Positions 50,053 to 58,306 of a DNA stretch of 64,000 bases are shown one piece after another. How positions within the stretch are numbered: the first letter of the stretch is position 1; every line of letters begins with the position of its first letter. The notes below the pieces were generated by a model that saw only the letters and a list, made by a program, of their open reading frames with translations, had not been told where the DNA came from and made no database searches. Source of the stretch: Bacillota bacterium (lineage in GTDB: Bacteria; Bacillota; Clostridia; Lachnospirales; Lachnospiraceae); the NCBI GenBank assembly GCA_023391695.1, contig JAEWAK010000017.1, forward strand, positions 62,001 to 126,000, read 5' to 3'. Position numbers and translations under genes: made by a program.

Positions 50053-51095
50053 TTAGAATTTTTAATATAATAATCAAAATTTTCGGAAGCCCATACCTGG
50101 TTATAATAATGATTTTTCAAGGATTCCGGGTCATGGACGGATGCACTGTAAGCGGTCCGTTTCCCTTCTTCCAGTTCCTTGAAACTCTCCCGGTATTTCC
50201 AGCCGTGTTTTCGTACAAAGGACTCATTATAATTATTGATTTTACATAATGTAAAACAGGAACTAACGCTTTTACTGAGTTTGCATATATCCCTGCCCTG
50301 ACAAATATTGCAGCCGATATACTGGGCCATATCGATTTCAACAGTAGTCACATATCCGGCCTTATAAGGAGTGTAGTGGACGACTCTCGGGGATAACTCA
50401 GCATCACCGTATCCGTTTTCTTCACTCCAGTAGCCTATTGCTTCAATAAGTTCCGGCCTTAAGCACTGTAATTGTCCCGGTACGAAATCCAGATCAACGC
50501 CAACCGTGGCATTTTTCAGTTCAAGATAATTGATACCCCCTCTTTCTCTGGCTATGACAGGAGGCAGATACCTGGGATATGGGCTATCCCTCACCACGCC
50601 TAATAAACCCACATCCGGGAAGGCGTCAAAAACCTCCATAAAACGGGCAATCCAATTTTTTGTTTTTATAAAAGTATCGCTGTCCACTGTAATAAAAAAC
50701 TGCCCTGGTTTCCTCTTTGTCAGATTATAATTAAGAGGGTATATAGGACCAAGATTTAAAGTAAACCGGGTTTTTGATTTGATTCTTTTGTCATCTAAAC
50801 TCTGTATATAATCCCAGGTGTTGTCTTTCGAGTTACAATCTATGATGTGTAATTCAAAATCTTCATCAGAATCAAGGATATTATTCAGATTTTTAATTGT
50901 CAGACCCATCCGGTTAAAAGTTACAAAGTTTATAAATGGAGGAATTTTTTCAATATCTGCTTTTTTAACCTCTATATTCTCATTCACCTCATAACATTCC
51001 ACATAATTATTGGTTTTGCTGAATAACTTTTCCCTTATATCTTTTACCGTTTCGGTAATGCGGTTGATGTTATTACCTATTAATGATTGCTTCAA
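50049..51095 (-). CDS. GT2-family glycosyltransferase, paralogue B with N-terminal extension
   Basis: 348 residues from TTG. It matches the other two GT2 enzymes from INFVTFNRMGLTIKNL onward, with a ~50-residue extra N-terminal helical part. QFFITVDSDTFIKTKNW holds the DxD. QCLRPELIEAIGYWSEENGYGDAELSPR and the cysteine patch CNICQGRDICKLSKSVSSCF follow. The repeated set suggests successive sugars added to one glycan, each enzyme with its own acceptor or donor. Confidence 0.87.
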   Translation of the reverse strand: MKQSLIGNNINRITETVKDIREKLFSKTNNYVECYEVNENIEVKKADIEKIPPFINFVTFNRMGLTIKNLNNILDSDEDFELHIIDCNSKDNTWDYIQSLDDKRIKSKTRFTLNLGPIYPLNYNLTKRKPGQFFITVDSDTFIKTKNWIARFMEVFDAFPDVGLLGVVRDSPYPRYLPPVIARERGGINYLELKNATVGVDLDFVPGQLQCLRPELIEAIGYWSEENGYGDAELSPRVVHYTPYKAGYVTTVEIDMAQYIGCNICQGRDICKLSKSVSSCFTLCKINNYNESFVRKHGWKYRESFKELEEGKRTAYSASVHDPESLKNHYYNQVWASENFDYYIKNSN

Positions 51096-51131
51096 TGTCA
51101 GCAGTCCTTTCTATAATTTTAATTAGTTGGT

Positions 51132-51782
51132 TCATGGTTCAGAAATTTTAATCGTTCTTCCGGGTACACCTACAGCAGTACAGTTTTCAGGCAGATCCCT
51201 TATTATAACTGCACCTGCACCGATAACGCTCCATTTTCCAACAGTCTTTTTTTGTATTACGATTGCCTTTGAGCCGATTTCACAACCTTCTTGGATACAT
51301 ACATTTCCAGATAAGGTAACATTCCAGTACAGGGAAGAATAATCCCGGATTACGGTATCGTGGCCGATACCGCAGCCTGGGTTAATACAAACATGGTTAC
51401 CTATCTTTGTATTAACGGATATAAAAGAGTTGCAGCAAATGATGCAGTCAAATCCCAATTCACTATATTTATTTATTTTGGCATCAGGGTGTATTAAAGT
51501 GGCATAATTTAATTGATAAGCGGATGTTTTTTTTATAAGGTTATATTTATCCCTCGGATTTCCGAGGGCGCAGACGGTCCATATCTTATTTTTCGGTCTT
51601 CTTTCAAACCATTCAAAGTTTCCCAGTACAGCGGTGTCATTGATAAGTAATCCTTGTTTTTCAACAGTTTCATCTATAAAACCTAACAGATTCCAGGTTT
51701 TTTTCTCATTATTAATATCTTTTATGAGTTGTGCGACCTCTTTCCCGAAGCCGCCGGCACCTATAATAACTATGTCTTTCAT
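51132..51782 (-). CDS. NeuD/PglD-like sugar N- or O-acyltransferase
   Basis: 216 residues. An N-terminal Rossmann-like part (DIVIIGAGGFGKEVAQLIKDI) binds the UDP-sugar, and a C-terminal left-handed beta-helix of hexapeptide repeats (HVCINPGCGIGHDTVIRDYS, NVCIQEGCEIGSKAIVI, SVIGAGAVII) binds acyl-CoA. The usual catalytic His is probably the one in GIGHDT. It starts 4 bases after the stop of the DegT gene, so both make one amino-sugar donor: the aminotransferase adds the amine and this enzyme acylates it. Confidence 0.87.
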   Translation of the reverse strand: MKDIVIIGAGGFGKEVAQLIKDINNEKKTWNLLGFIDETVEKQGLLINDTAVLGNFEWFERRPKNKIWTVCALGNPRDKYNLIKKTSAYQLNYATLIHPDAKINKYSELGFDCIICCNSFISVNTKIGNHVCINPGCGIGHDTVIRDYSSLYWNVTLSGNVCIQEGCEIGSKAIVIQKKTVGKWSVIGAGAVIIRDLPENCTAVGVPGRTIKISEP

Positions 51783-51786
51783 AAAA

Positions 51787-52917
51787 TCAACCCTCATGTA
51801 TCGTTTTTATGATGGAACAAATTTTTTCTACATCGCCATTTAGCATCCTGCCGTGCAGCGGCAGGGAGAGTACCGTATCGGAGATTTTGTTCGCTGCCGG
51901 TAAATTCTGTTTTAAAGAAGAAGGCAGGTCTTTATAGCATTGGAAATTGCTGCACAGAGGATAAAAATATTTCCGCGCTATCACATTGTATTCGGCTAAT
52001 TTATCAAAGAGTTCGTCACGGGAAAGTCCATACTCATCTTTATCAATCCTTATGACAAAATAAGAGTAGTTGTGGGTTACCCCGTCTATATCTTTGTTTG
52101 TGATGATGCCTGGAATATCGTCCAGCATCTGCCGGTAAAGGTCTGTAATTTTTTTTCTGGAAGCGATTTCCTTTTCGACTTCCTTAAGCAGTAAAATACC
52201 TACGGCGGCCTGGATTTCATTCAGTTTGCCGTTGGTTCCCGGTTCCATGACATTTTCTGTGCTGCGTATCCCGAAATTCCTCAGGGAATCTGCCCTCTCT
52301 TTATGATGGGGATCTTTAAAGGCTAAGGCTCCGCCTTCTATTGTATGGTAGATTTTGGTCGCATGGAAACTAAACATGGATATATCGCCGAATTCAGATA
52401 TTGGTCTTCCATCCACTTTCACACCAAATGCATGGGCTGCGTCATATATGACCTTAAGCCCATATTTATCGGCTATCTGTTTGATTTGCTCCACTTTGCA
52501 GGGAGTTCCAAAAACATGAACGGGCATGATTGCGGTAGTATCCTGGGTAATCAGGGATTCAATCAAATCCGGATTTATGTTATAGGTATCTTCCTCAATA
52601 TCGCAGAAGACCGGCTTAATATTGTTCCATGCCAGCGAATGTGCAGTTGCCGCAAAAGTGAAAGGAGTAGTGATTACTTCTCCTGACAGCCTTAAAACTT
52701 TACATGCCAGCTGCAGTGCCACGGTGCCGTTTGAGAAAACCGAAAGGTAATCTGTATTCAGAAAACCGGCCAGATCCCTTTCCAGCTGTTTCACCATATT
52801 TCCATTGTTGCTTAACTGTTTGCTTGCCCATATTACTTTAAGCATTTCATTAAATTCATCTATATCAGGTAGTAAAGGCTGTGTGATATAGAATGGCTTT
52901 GCAAAAGGTTCTAACAT
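51787..52917 (-). CDS. DegT/DnrJ/EryC1/StrS-family sugar aminotransferase
   Basis: 376 residues. The PLP lysine is Lys188 in FSFHATKIYHTIEGGAL, with Asp159 and His162 in YDAAHAFGV. FSNGTVALQLA binds the phosphate. These enzymes aminate keto-sugar nucleotides, as in viosamine or bacillosamine synthesis. The start at 52917 follows AGGAGGTG. No dehydratase making the keto-sugar is in this window, so it must lie elsewhere. Confidence 0.9.
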   Translation of the reverse strand: MLEPFAKPFYITQPLLPDIDEFNEMLKVIWASKQLSNNGNMVKQLERDLAGFLNTDYLSVFSNGTVALQLACKVLRLSGEVITTPFTFAATAHSLAWNNIKPVFCDIEEDTYNINPDLIESLITQDTTAIMPVHVFGTPCKVEQIKQIADKYGLKVIYDAAHAFGVKVDGRPISEFGDISMFSFHATKIYHTIEGGALAFKDPHHKERADSLRNFGIRSTENVMEPGTNGKLNEIQAAVGILLLKEVEKEIASRKKITDLYRQMLDDIPGIITNKDIDGVTHNYSYFVIRIDKDEYGLSRDELFDKLAEYNVIARKYFYPLCSNFQCYKDLPSSLKQNLPAANKISDTVLSLPLHGRMLNGDVEKICSIIKTIHEG

Positions 52918-52956
52918 GTTGTATTCCACCTCCTCGAGCCTGCAATTAAACTTTAT

Positions 52957-53856
52957 TTAATTTGCATTATTGATATAGTAATTAAAATTCTCCATAGCCC
53001 AATCACTGTTAAATATATGATTTAACCAGGAAGTTCCGTCATTGGCAGAAGCACAGTATACCGGACGGGCACCGCTTTTTAGGTCAATTATTGTTTCATC
53101 AAACTTCCATTTAAAAGCTTTTTTAAATTCTTCATTTTTATATAACTTGTTGTAACCGGTAAAGCAGGTCTCCGTAATTTTATTGAAGCTGCACTGGGAA
53201 TTATACTGGCAGGCACTGCATCCGATTGTCTGCGGCATTTTTATGCTTATGTTCGGTACAAATCCGGTTTTGAAGGAAGTGTAATTATTTACCCGGTTGG
53301 ATAGTTCAATTTCACCGTAACAGTTTTCTTCACACCAATAACCGATTTCTTTTATCAGTTCGGGCCTTAGGCACATGCAGCAGCCGGGTATATAATTCTC
53401 CTCGACTTTCCCGTTTGTGTTATCCAGTTCCAGATAAAAGACACTGTCCTTTACTTTGGGTATAACCGGAGGAAGCTGTTCCGTATACGGATTTCCTTTC
53501 TGCACTCCAAGTAAGCCCACTTCCGGAAAGGTTTCAAAAACTTTCATGAAACGGGATATCCAATCCTTTGTTTCTATATAAACATCGTTATCTATGGTTA
53601 TAAAATACTGATCCGGTCTTCTCTTTACCATATTCAGGTTTATGGCGTAAATCTGCCCGAAATTTACATTAATACGTGCCTTTGATATTATACGTTTGTC
53701 ATTTAAACTTTCGATATATTTCCATGTACCGTCAGTTGAATTATTATCTATGATGTGCATTTCAAAATCATCACTGGATTCAAGAATTGCAGTTAAATTC
53801 TTAACTGTTAAGCCTAACCGGTTAAAGGTAATATAACTTAAAATCGGAGGTAACAT
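52957..53856 (-). CDS. GT2-family glycosyltransferase, paralogue C
   Basis: 299 residues. LSYITFNRLGLTVKNL opens the GT-A fold; QYFITIDNDVYIETKDW holds the DxD. CCMCLRPELIKEIGYWCEENCYGEIELSNR and the cysteine patch CSACQYNSQCSFNKITETCF follow. It is the first gene of the minus-strand run. A possible -10 of sporulation type, CATAAAAT, lies about 55 bases upstream, without a clear -35. Confidence 0.87.
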   Translation of the reverse strand: MLPPILSYITFNRLGLTVKNLTAILESSDDFEMHIIDNNSTDGTWKYIESLNDKRIISKARINVNFGQIYAINLNMVKRRPDQYFITIDNDVYIETKDWISRFMKVFETFPEVGLLGVQKGNPYTEQLPPVIPKVKDSVFYLELDNTNGKVEENYIPGCCMCLRPELIKEIGYWCEENCYGEIELSNRVNNYTSFKTGFVPNISIKMPQTIGCSACQYNSQCSFNKITETCFTGYNKLYKNEEFKKAFKWKFDETIIDLKSGARPVYCASANDGTSWLNHIFNSDWAMENFNYYINNAN

Positions 53857-54236
53857 ATGGGCATAACCTTTCGTTATAAGTTTATCGTAATTCTATTTTA
53901 TGTTACTCTGCGTAAATTGCTACCATTATTTATTTCTTATTTTTATGGGACCGTACGTGCCCGGTAAGTGGGGAAAATTAAGCAGATCCGGCATTTATTA
54001 ATGGATTTTTTTCAGATAAAAGCGAAGTAAAGAAGGCAGCTTTAATTAAATCAACTTTTTTATTTTGCTGCATATATTATAATTGTGTAACTATACTTAC
54101 GGGTATCATCGGAATTCAGAGCAAAAAAAATTAAAAACGGCAGTCTGGCTTAAGAAGAAATTAGTTCTGGGAATAATGTCGGTATTATTTGATATCAATT
54201 CCTGCAGCAAGGAATAATTATAAAAGGGGGTATTCA
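53857..54236. other. Intergenic region between the divergent GT2 and DUF3796-like genes
   Basis: No larger gene. AT-rich. It holds the minus-strand promoter area of the GT2 operon and, at its right end, AAAGGGGG as ribosome site of a tiny frame. Confidence 0.45.
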
Positions 54237-54308
54237 GTGGAACAAAAAGATCTTCAGGGTCAACTCAATTTTTATAAATACCTCGGCCTGCCTGACCAGT
54301 TAAATTAA
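54237..54308 (+). CDS. Possible 23-residue peptide gene
   Basis: GTG with AAAGGGGG upstream opens a frame reading MEQKDLQGQLNFYKYL then GLPDQLN and TAA. Good ribosome site and balanced codons argue for it, size argues against. It is 80 bases before the DUF3796-like gene, so it may be a leader or a small spore protein. Confidence 0.3.
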   Translation: MEQKDLQGQLNFYKYLGLPDQLN

Positions 54309-54388
54309 ACTTGAAATAAAGTTTCCGGTACGTTAAAGGTACTTGTTTTATTTGTATTCAAAAAAATAATATTACGAGGTGAAGATTG

Positions 54389-55702
54389 GTGAAAATAAAT
54401 AAAATCAGTATAGACAAAGCAGCAAATTATCCTAGGTCCTTCTATAATAAAGTGAGAGAAGAACAAAAATTATATAAGGAAAAGACTGATAAAAATACAA
54501 AGGGAGGAAATAATTGCCTGGTTGAAGAAGTAGACTGTGAGAAGTCACTTATCACTCTGGCATATTCGGAACTCAAGTATAAACTGCCCGGTAAACCTGT
54601 CAGGAAAAAAATAAAAGCCGAGGATAAGCCCCGTACGAAAAATATTCAGGAAAACAGAAACCCTGAAAATATAAGTACGGAAAAAAAATCCTTGAGGTAT
54701 AAAATAAATCTTTTGGAAGATGAATTATGTGTGATTGAAGAAGTGGACTGTAAGTTGTCCCTGATCAGTCTTGGATATGAGGATACTGATACGGAAACTG
54801 AGGTTGATATAGTTTTGGAAGCGGAAGAAAATACGGCAGCACAACAGGAAGAAGAGACGGAAGAGGTGCTTGATGAAGTTATAACCCAAATGGCAGAGGA
54901 AGAGCAGACCGGAGATAACTCAGAATATAACACAGAAGATGAATTAGAAGATAACTCAGAGGATGTTAATTTATTAGAATTTGATATTACCCGCTTTTCC
55001 AGCCGGGAAATTATTGGAACTGTTTTGGATTACACGGAGGACAAAGAGGATGTGGAGGAGATAACAGAAGAGGAACCGGAGGAAATCAGGGAAGAGTTTT
55101 ATGTTTTTCAGGATAGCCTTAGGGCGAGCGATATAAATTTTGAGGCGGATACTGTTTTAAATGAAGATTTCATATTAAATGATGAGTATAGAGATGATGA
55201 CAAGTTTATAAGCGGCAGCAGGGAAGATGGCTGCTTAAAGGGCGTATTGGCAGGAAAAAAAGAATTAAAGACAAGATTCAAAGAAATTCTTCTGCGAGAA
55301 GGGAAATTTTATTTAAGTAAGGAGAACTTTAAAAATTTATTACATTTTGGAGCAATACATACAAAAAACGAATTAGGATATGTAAGCCTGCTTGCATTAT
55401 TAGGATTTATGGGAATTTTTACGGATAACAGGGCATGCCTGGGATTTTGGGCATTTCTTTACTATGTCCGGTATTTCTTTGTACTGCCGGATGAATCTTT
55501 CCGGGCTGATATTATAAAATCTGCCGTTCCCGCATTTTTTATAAATATTGGGATCTCAATACTCACAATTATACTGAAAGTGGTGTTTCAGAATACCGTG
55601 CTGCTGATTTTTGGAATGGGTGCCGCTATGGTCATATCCATCCTTGTCTTTACAGTCAGTCTGGCCGTATTCCAGATGGGGAAAAAAACGAATGTGGTAT
55701 AA
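54389..55702 (+). CDS. Acidic membrane protein with internal repeat and DUF3796-like C-terminus
   Basis: About 437 residues. Two related segments, LVEEVDCEKSLITLAYSE (~45-62) and VIEEVDCKLSLISLGYED (~115-132), form an internal repeat. Residues ~135-290 are very acidic (Glu/Asp runs) and probably unstructured. The C-terminal ~120 residues (GAIHTKNELGYVSLLALLGF, then NRACLGFWAFLYYVRYFFVLPDE, then two more hydrophobic segments) resemble DUF3796 membrane proteins. The stop lies inside the first tandem palindromic repeat. Start GTG 54389 fits GAGGTG at 54376-54381. Function unknown. Confidence 0.75.
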   Translation: MKINKISIDKAANYPRSFYNKVREEQKLYKEKTDKNTKGGNNCLVEEVDCEKSLITLAYSELKYKLPGKPVRKKIKAEDKPRTKNIQENRNPENISTEKKSLRYKINLLEDELCVIEEVDCKLSLISLGYEDTDTETEVDIVLEAEENTAAQQEEETEEVLDEVITQMAEEEQTGDNSEYNTEDELEDNSEDVNLLEFDITRFSSREIIGTVLDYTEDKEDVEEITEEEPEEIREEFYVFQDSLRASDINFEADTVLNEDFILNDEYRDDDKFISGSREDGCLKGVLAGKKELKTRFKEILLREGKFYLSKENFKNLLHFGAIHTKNELGYVSLLALLGFMGIFTDNRACLGFWAFLYYVRYFFVLPDESFRADIIKSAVPAFFINIGISILTIILKVVFQNTVLLIFGMGAAMVISILVFTVSLAVFQMGKKTNVV

Positions 55703-55886
55703 TGTCGACAGACATTATACCAGCGCCGAACAAAGTGAGTGCGCATCAACGGTACGAAGTACCGCATGCCATGGGAGCTTGCGGACATGGCATAATGTCG
55801 ACAGACATTATACCAGCGCCGAACAAAGTGAGTGCGCATTAACGGTACGAAGTACCGCATGCCATGGGAGCTTGCGGACATGGCAT
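55696..55886. repeat. Tandem pair of 93 bp palindromic units
   Basis: Two nearly identical copies (55696-55788 and 55789-55881, plus five bases) differ at only about two positions. Each has three hairpins: TATAATGTC/GACATTATA with loop GACA, CGGTAC/GTACCG with loop GAA, and ATGCCATG/CATGGCAT. They lie between convergent genes and could end transcription on both strands. Few changes mean a recent duplication. Confidence 0.88.
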
Positions 55887-55986
55887 TTAAGAACAGGGGC
55901 TGATTCATACCGGCCTGATTACTCTTTTATAAGGATCCAATAATCCGGTTGACAGAGAATCATGGCCGCTTTGTATCAGTCTTTTT

Positions 55987-56781
55987 TTAGTTTGGAACGG
56001 CCCCCTTTTCTAAATACAGGATTGCATTTTTAATACCGTCTTCCAGGATTGGGGTTGTAACGTAATCTGCGATTTCTTTTAGCTTTCCTACTGCATTCCC
56101 CATGGCTATGCCTACAGAGGCAGATTGAATTAATTCATAATCATTCATGCTGTCACCGATGGCAGCTACATCCCTATAGGTCTGGTTCCAGTAATCCAGT
56201 AAAATTTCCATGCCGGAGGCTTTTGAGATATGCCGGGGGATTACGTCTGCGCCTCCGATTTTCTCGGACATGATAGGTGCCCTTAAAGTTTTAAAGTTCT
56301 CTTCTATAAGAGCTGCGGCTTCCACCGTATCGTCCAAAAAAAGAGAATAAACTTTCTTCCCGAACAATTCCCGGGCGTCATGAACGGTAACAAAATTATT
56401 TCTTCCTTTAAAGAACCAGCGTTCTTTTAATTTCTGTGGATTTGTATTGTAAAAACTGCCTTCATGGAGGGCTCCCAGGCAAAAGCCATGTTCCTTGGCA
56501 AACAGGATTACTTCCCGAAGTAATTTATCCTCTAAGAAGGATTCCTGTAAAATCTGTCCGTCTACTTCAACAACGGAACCATTGGCATGTACAATGGCAT
56601 CGGGCCTTATTAAATCCTTTGTGGGCAGGTTCCTTGCATCATTGAAATACCGGCCGGAAGCCAGGACAATTTTATATTTCTCCCTGATTTGATGAAGGGC
56701 TTTCAGGGCGCTCTCCGGAATTTCATTTGTTTCGTGGTCAAAAAGTGTCATATCATAATCCAGGCATAATATTTTGTTCAT
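55987..56781 (-). CDS. Cof-type HAD-family phosphatase
   Basis: 264 residues. HAD motif I is LCLDYDMTLFD, where Asp-x-Asp is the nucleophile pair; motif II lies in IVLASGR; motif III/IV is VAAIGDSMNDYELIQSA and VGIAMGNAVGKLK. A type IIB cap lies between. It dephosphorylates sugar phosphates or flavin precursors; substrate unknown. Start 56781 has AAAGGAG just before it. Confidence 0.92.
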   Translation of the reverse strand: MNKILCLDYDMTLFDHETNEIPESALKALHQIREKYKIVLASGRYFNDARNLPTKDLIRPDAIVHANGSVVEVDGQILQESFLEDKLLREVILFAKEHGFCLGALHEGSFYNTNPQKLKERWFFKGRNNFVTVHDARELFGKKVYSLFLDDTVEAAALIEENFKTLRAPIMSEKIGGADVIPRHISKASGMEILLDYWNQTYRDVAAIGDSMNDYELIQSASVGIAMGNAVGKLKEIADYVTTPILEDGIKNAILYLEKGAVPN

Positions 56782-57162
56782 TTTGATACTCCTTTCCACA
56801 AGTACTTACCAGGTTATTTTAAATCAGTGACATGATATGGATCGGTGCGGTAAAATACCCTTCTTACAGTAAAGCACAAATAAACCGGCATAGCAATAGA
56901 TTTTTTGCAAGAAAAAACACACAGGCTGTTTGATTGATTTGGCAAATATGTTCACCACAACCTTATGGGAACTTAATATAAAATAATTTGCAAATGAAGA
57001 TGTTAACTATTTGAGGAAATAAGTGTACAATAAAGTTGTAAGAAGGTAATACGTAACAGGACAGTTAATATTTCATACCGGCAAAGGATTATGAATAAAA
57101 TGGAATTTATCTGCAAGTGTTGATTAACGATACAATAACATACCTGAAAGGAGGAACTTTTT
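56782..57162. other. Divergent region upstream of rhaD
   Basis: No gene. A good promoter for rhaD is TTAACT (57003-57008), 17-base spacer, TACAAT (57026-57031), leaving a leader of ~125 bases. No regulator site was recognised. AAAGGAGGAAC at 57149-57159 is the ribosome site. Confidence 0.55.
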
Positions 57163-57990
57163 ATGAAAGTTCTGGATACGGAATTTGTAAAAGGCTTTAT
57201 CAAAATGGCTAATGACGGGTTTATGCAGGGATGGCATGAGCGCAACGGCGGTAATCTTTCCTACCGGCTGAAACCGGAAGAAGTGGAGAGTATAAGGCCA
57301 AGACTGAATGTATATATGGAATGGTGCCCGATCGGTACGAAGGTTCCGGGACTGGCGGGAGAATTTTTCCTGGTGACCGGCAGCGGCAAATACTTCCGTA
57401 ACATTATTGTGGATCCGGAGGCATGTATCGCCATTATCGAACTGGATGACAAGGGCGAAAATTACAGGATCAGCTGGGGGCTGGTGGACGGCGGACGGCC
57501 CACAAGTGAGCTGGCGACCCATTTAATGAACCATGAAGTAAAGAAAAACGTAACAAACGGCAGCCACAGGGTGATCTATCATGCCCATACGACCAACATC
57601 ATTGCGCTTACCTTTGTCCTGCCCTTATCCGATGAGGTTTTTACCAGGGAACTCTGGGAGATGGCAACGGAATGTCCGGTCGTATTTCCGGACGGAGTCG
57701 GTGTTGTTCCCTGGATGGTACCGGGCGGAAGGGATATTGCAGTTGCAACCAGTGAACTGATGAAAAAATATGACGTAGCAATCTGGGCACATCACGGTAT
57801 GTTCTGTTCCGGAATTGATTTTGACTTGACCTTCGGACTGATGCATACCGTTGAAAAATCAGCGGAAATCCTGGTAAAAACCCTGTCCATGTCACCCCAT
57901 AAATTACAGACCATACAGCCCCAGAATTTCCGGGACCTGGCATCGGATTTTAAGTTAACCCTGCCGGAACGGTTTTTATTTGAAAAGTAA
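57163..57990 (+). CDS. rhaD: Rhamnulose-1-phosphate aldolase
   Basis: 275 residues, matching RhaD, which splits L-rhamnulose-1-phosphate to dihydroxyacetone phosphate and lactaldehyde. Class II aldolase motifs are RNGGNLSYRL (phosphate), YHAHTTNIIAL (zinc His pair) and IWAHHGMFCSG. TGSGKYF is also seen. No rhaA or rhaB is near, so this is the only rhamnose gene here. It is monocistronic, with a strong terminator. Confidence 0.92.
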   Translation: MKVLDTEFVKGFIKMANDGFMQGWHERNGGNLSYRLKPEEVESIRPRLNVYMEWCPIGTKVPGLAGEFFLVTGSGKYFRNIIVDPEACIAIIELDDKGENYRISWGLVDGGRPTSELATHLMNHEVKKNVTNGSHRVIYHAHTTNIIALTFVLPLSDEVFTRELWEMATECPVVFPDGVGVVPWMVPGGRDIAVATSELMKKYDVAIWAHHGMFCSGIDFDLTFGLMHTVEKSAEILVKTLSMSPHKLQTIQPQNFRDLASDFKLTLPERFLFEK

Positions 57991-58013
57991 CTTTAAAGTC
58001 CTTGAATAAGGAG

Positions 58014-58056
58014 AAAAGCCCCTCACTTAATGCATAAATAAGTGAGGGGCTTTTGT
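58014..58056 (+). terminator. Terminator after rhaD
   Basis: AAAAGCCCCTCACTTA (58014-58029) pairs perfectly with TAAGTGAGGGGCTTTT (58039-58054). Confidence 0.92.
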
Positions 58057-58103
58057 CTGCTTTTTTCATATAATAGGAATTACGTCTAATGCACAAAAAG
58101 CCC

Positions 58104-58153
58104 GGCCGGCAAGAGGCACCTTCACGCGTTATGAAAGTGCCGACTTGTCGGCC
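58104..58153. repeat. Long 50 bp hairpin (REP-like)
   Basis: GGCCGGCAAG (58104-58113) pairs with CTTGTCGGCC (58144-58153), and inside GGCACCTTCA pairs with TGAAAGTGCC, with single wobble changes. An overlapping alternative stem, GCCGAC/GTCGGC, exists on the right. GC-rich compared with its flanks. It lies between the rhaD terminator and the YesN gene. Confidence 0.65.
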
Positions 58154-58306
58154 GCGCTCGGCGCAAGCATATATCTTTGGCATAAGTTTTGTTTAATAAA
58201 ATAATAAGGAATGGAAAAAAAACACAGCAAATGATATAATATAAATGGAATTAAATGTAAAAAAACAAAGGATAAATGTAGCAAAAAGGTTATCAGGAGG
58301 AGGGCC

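Noticed and set aside
55696..55886. CRISPR-like direct repeat
   Set aside because: Two 93 bp units with no spacers and no cas genes; simple tandem duplication.
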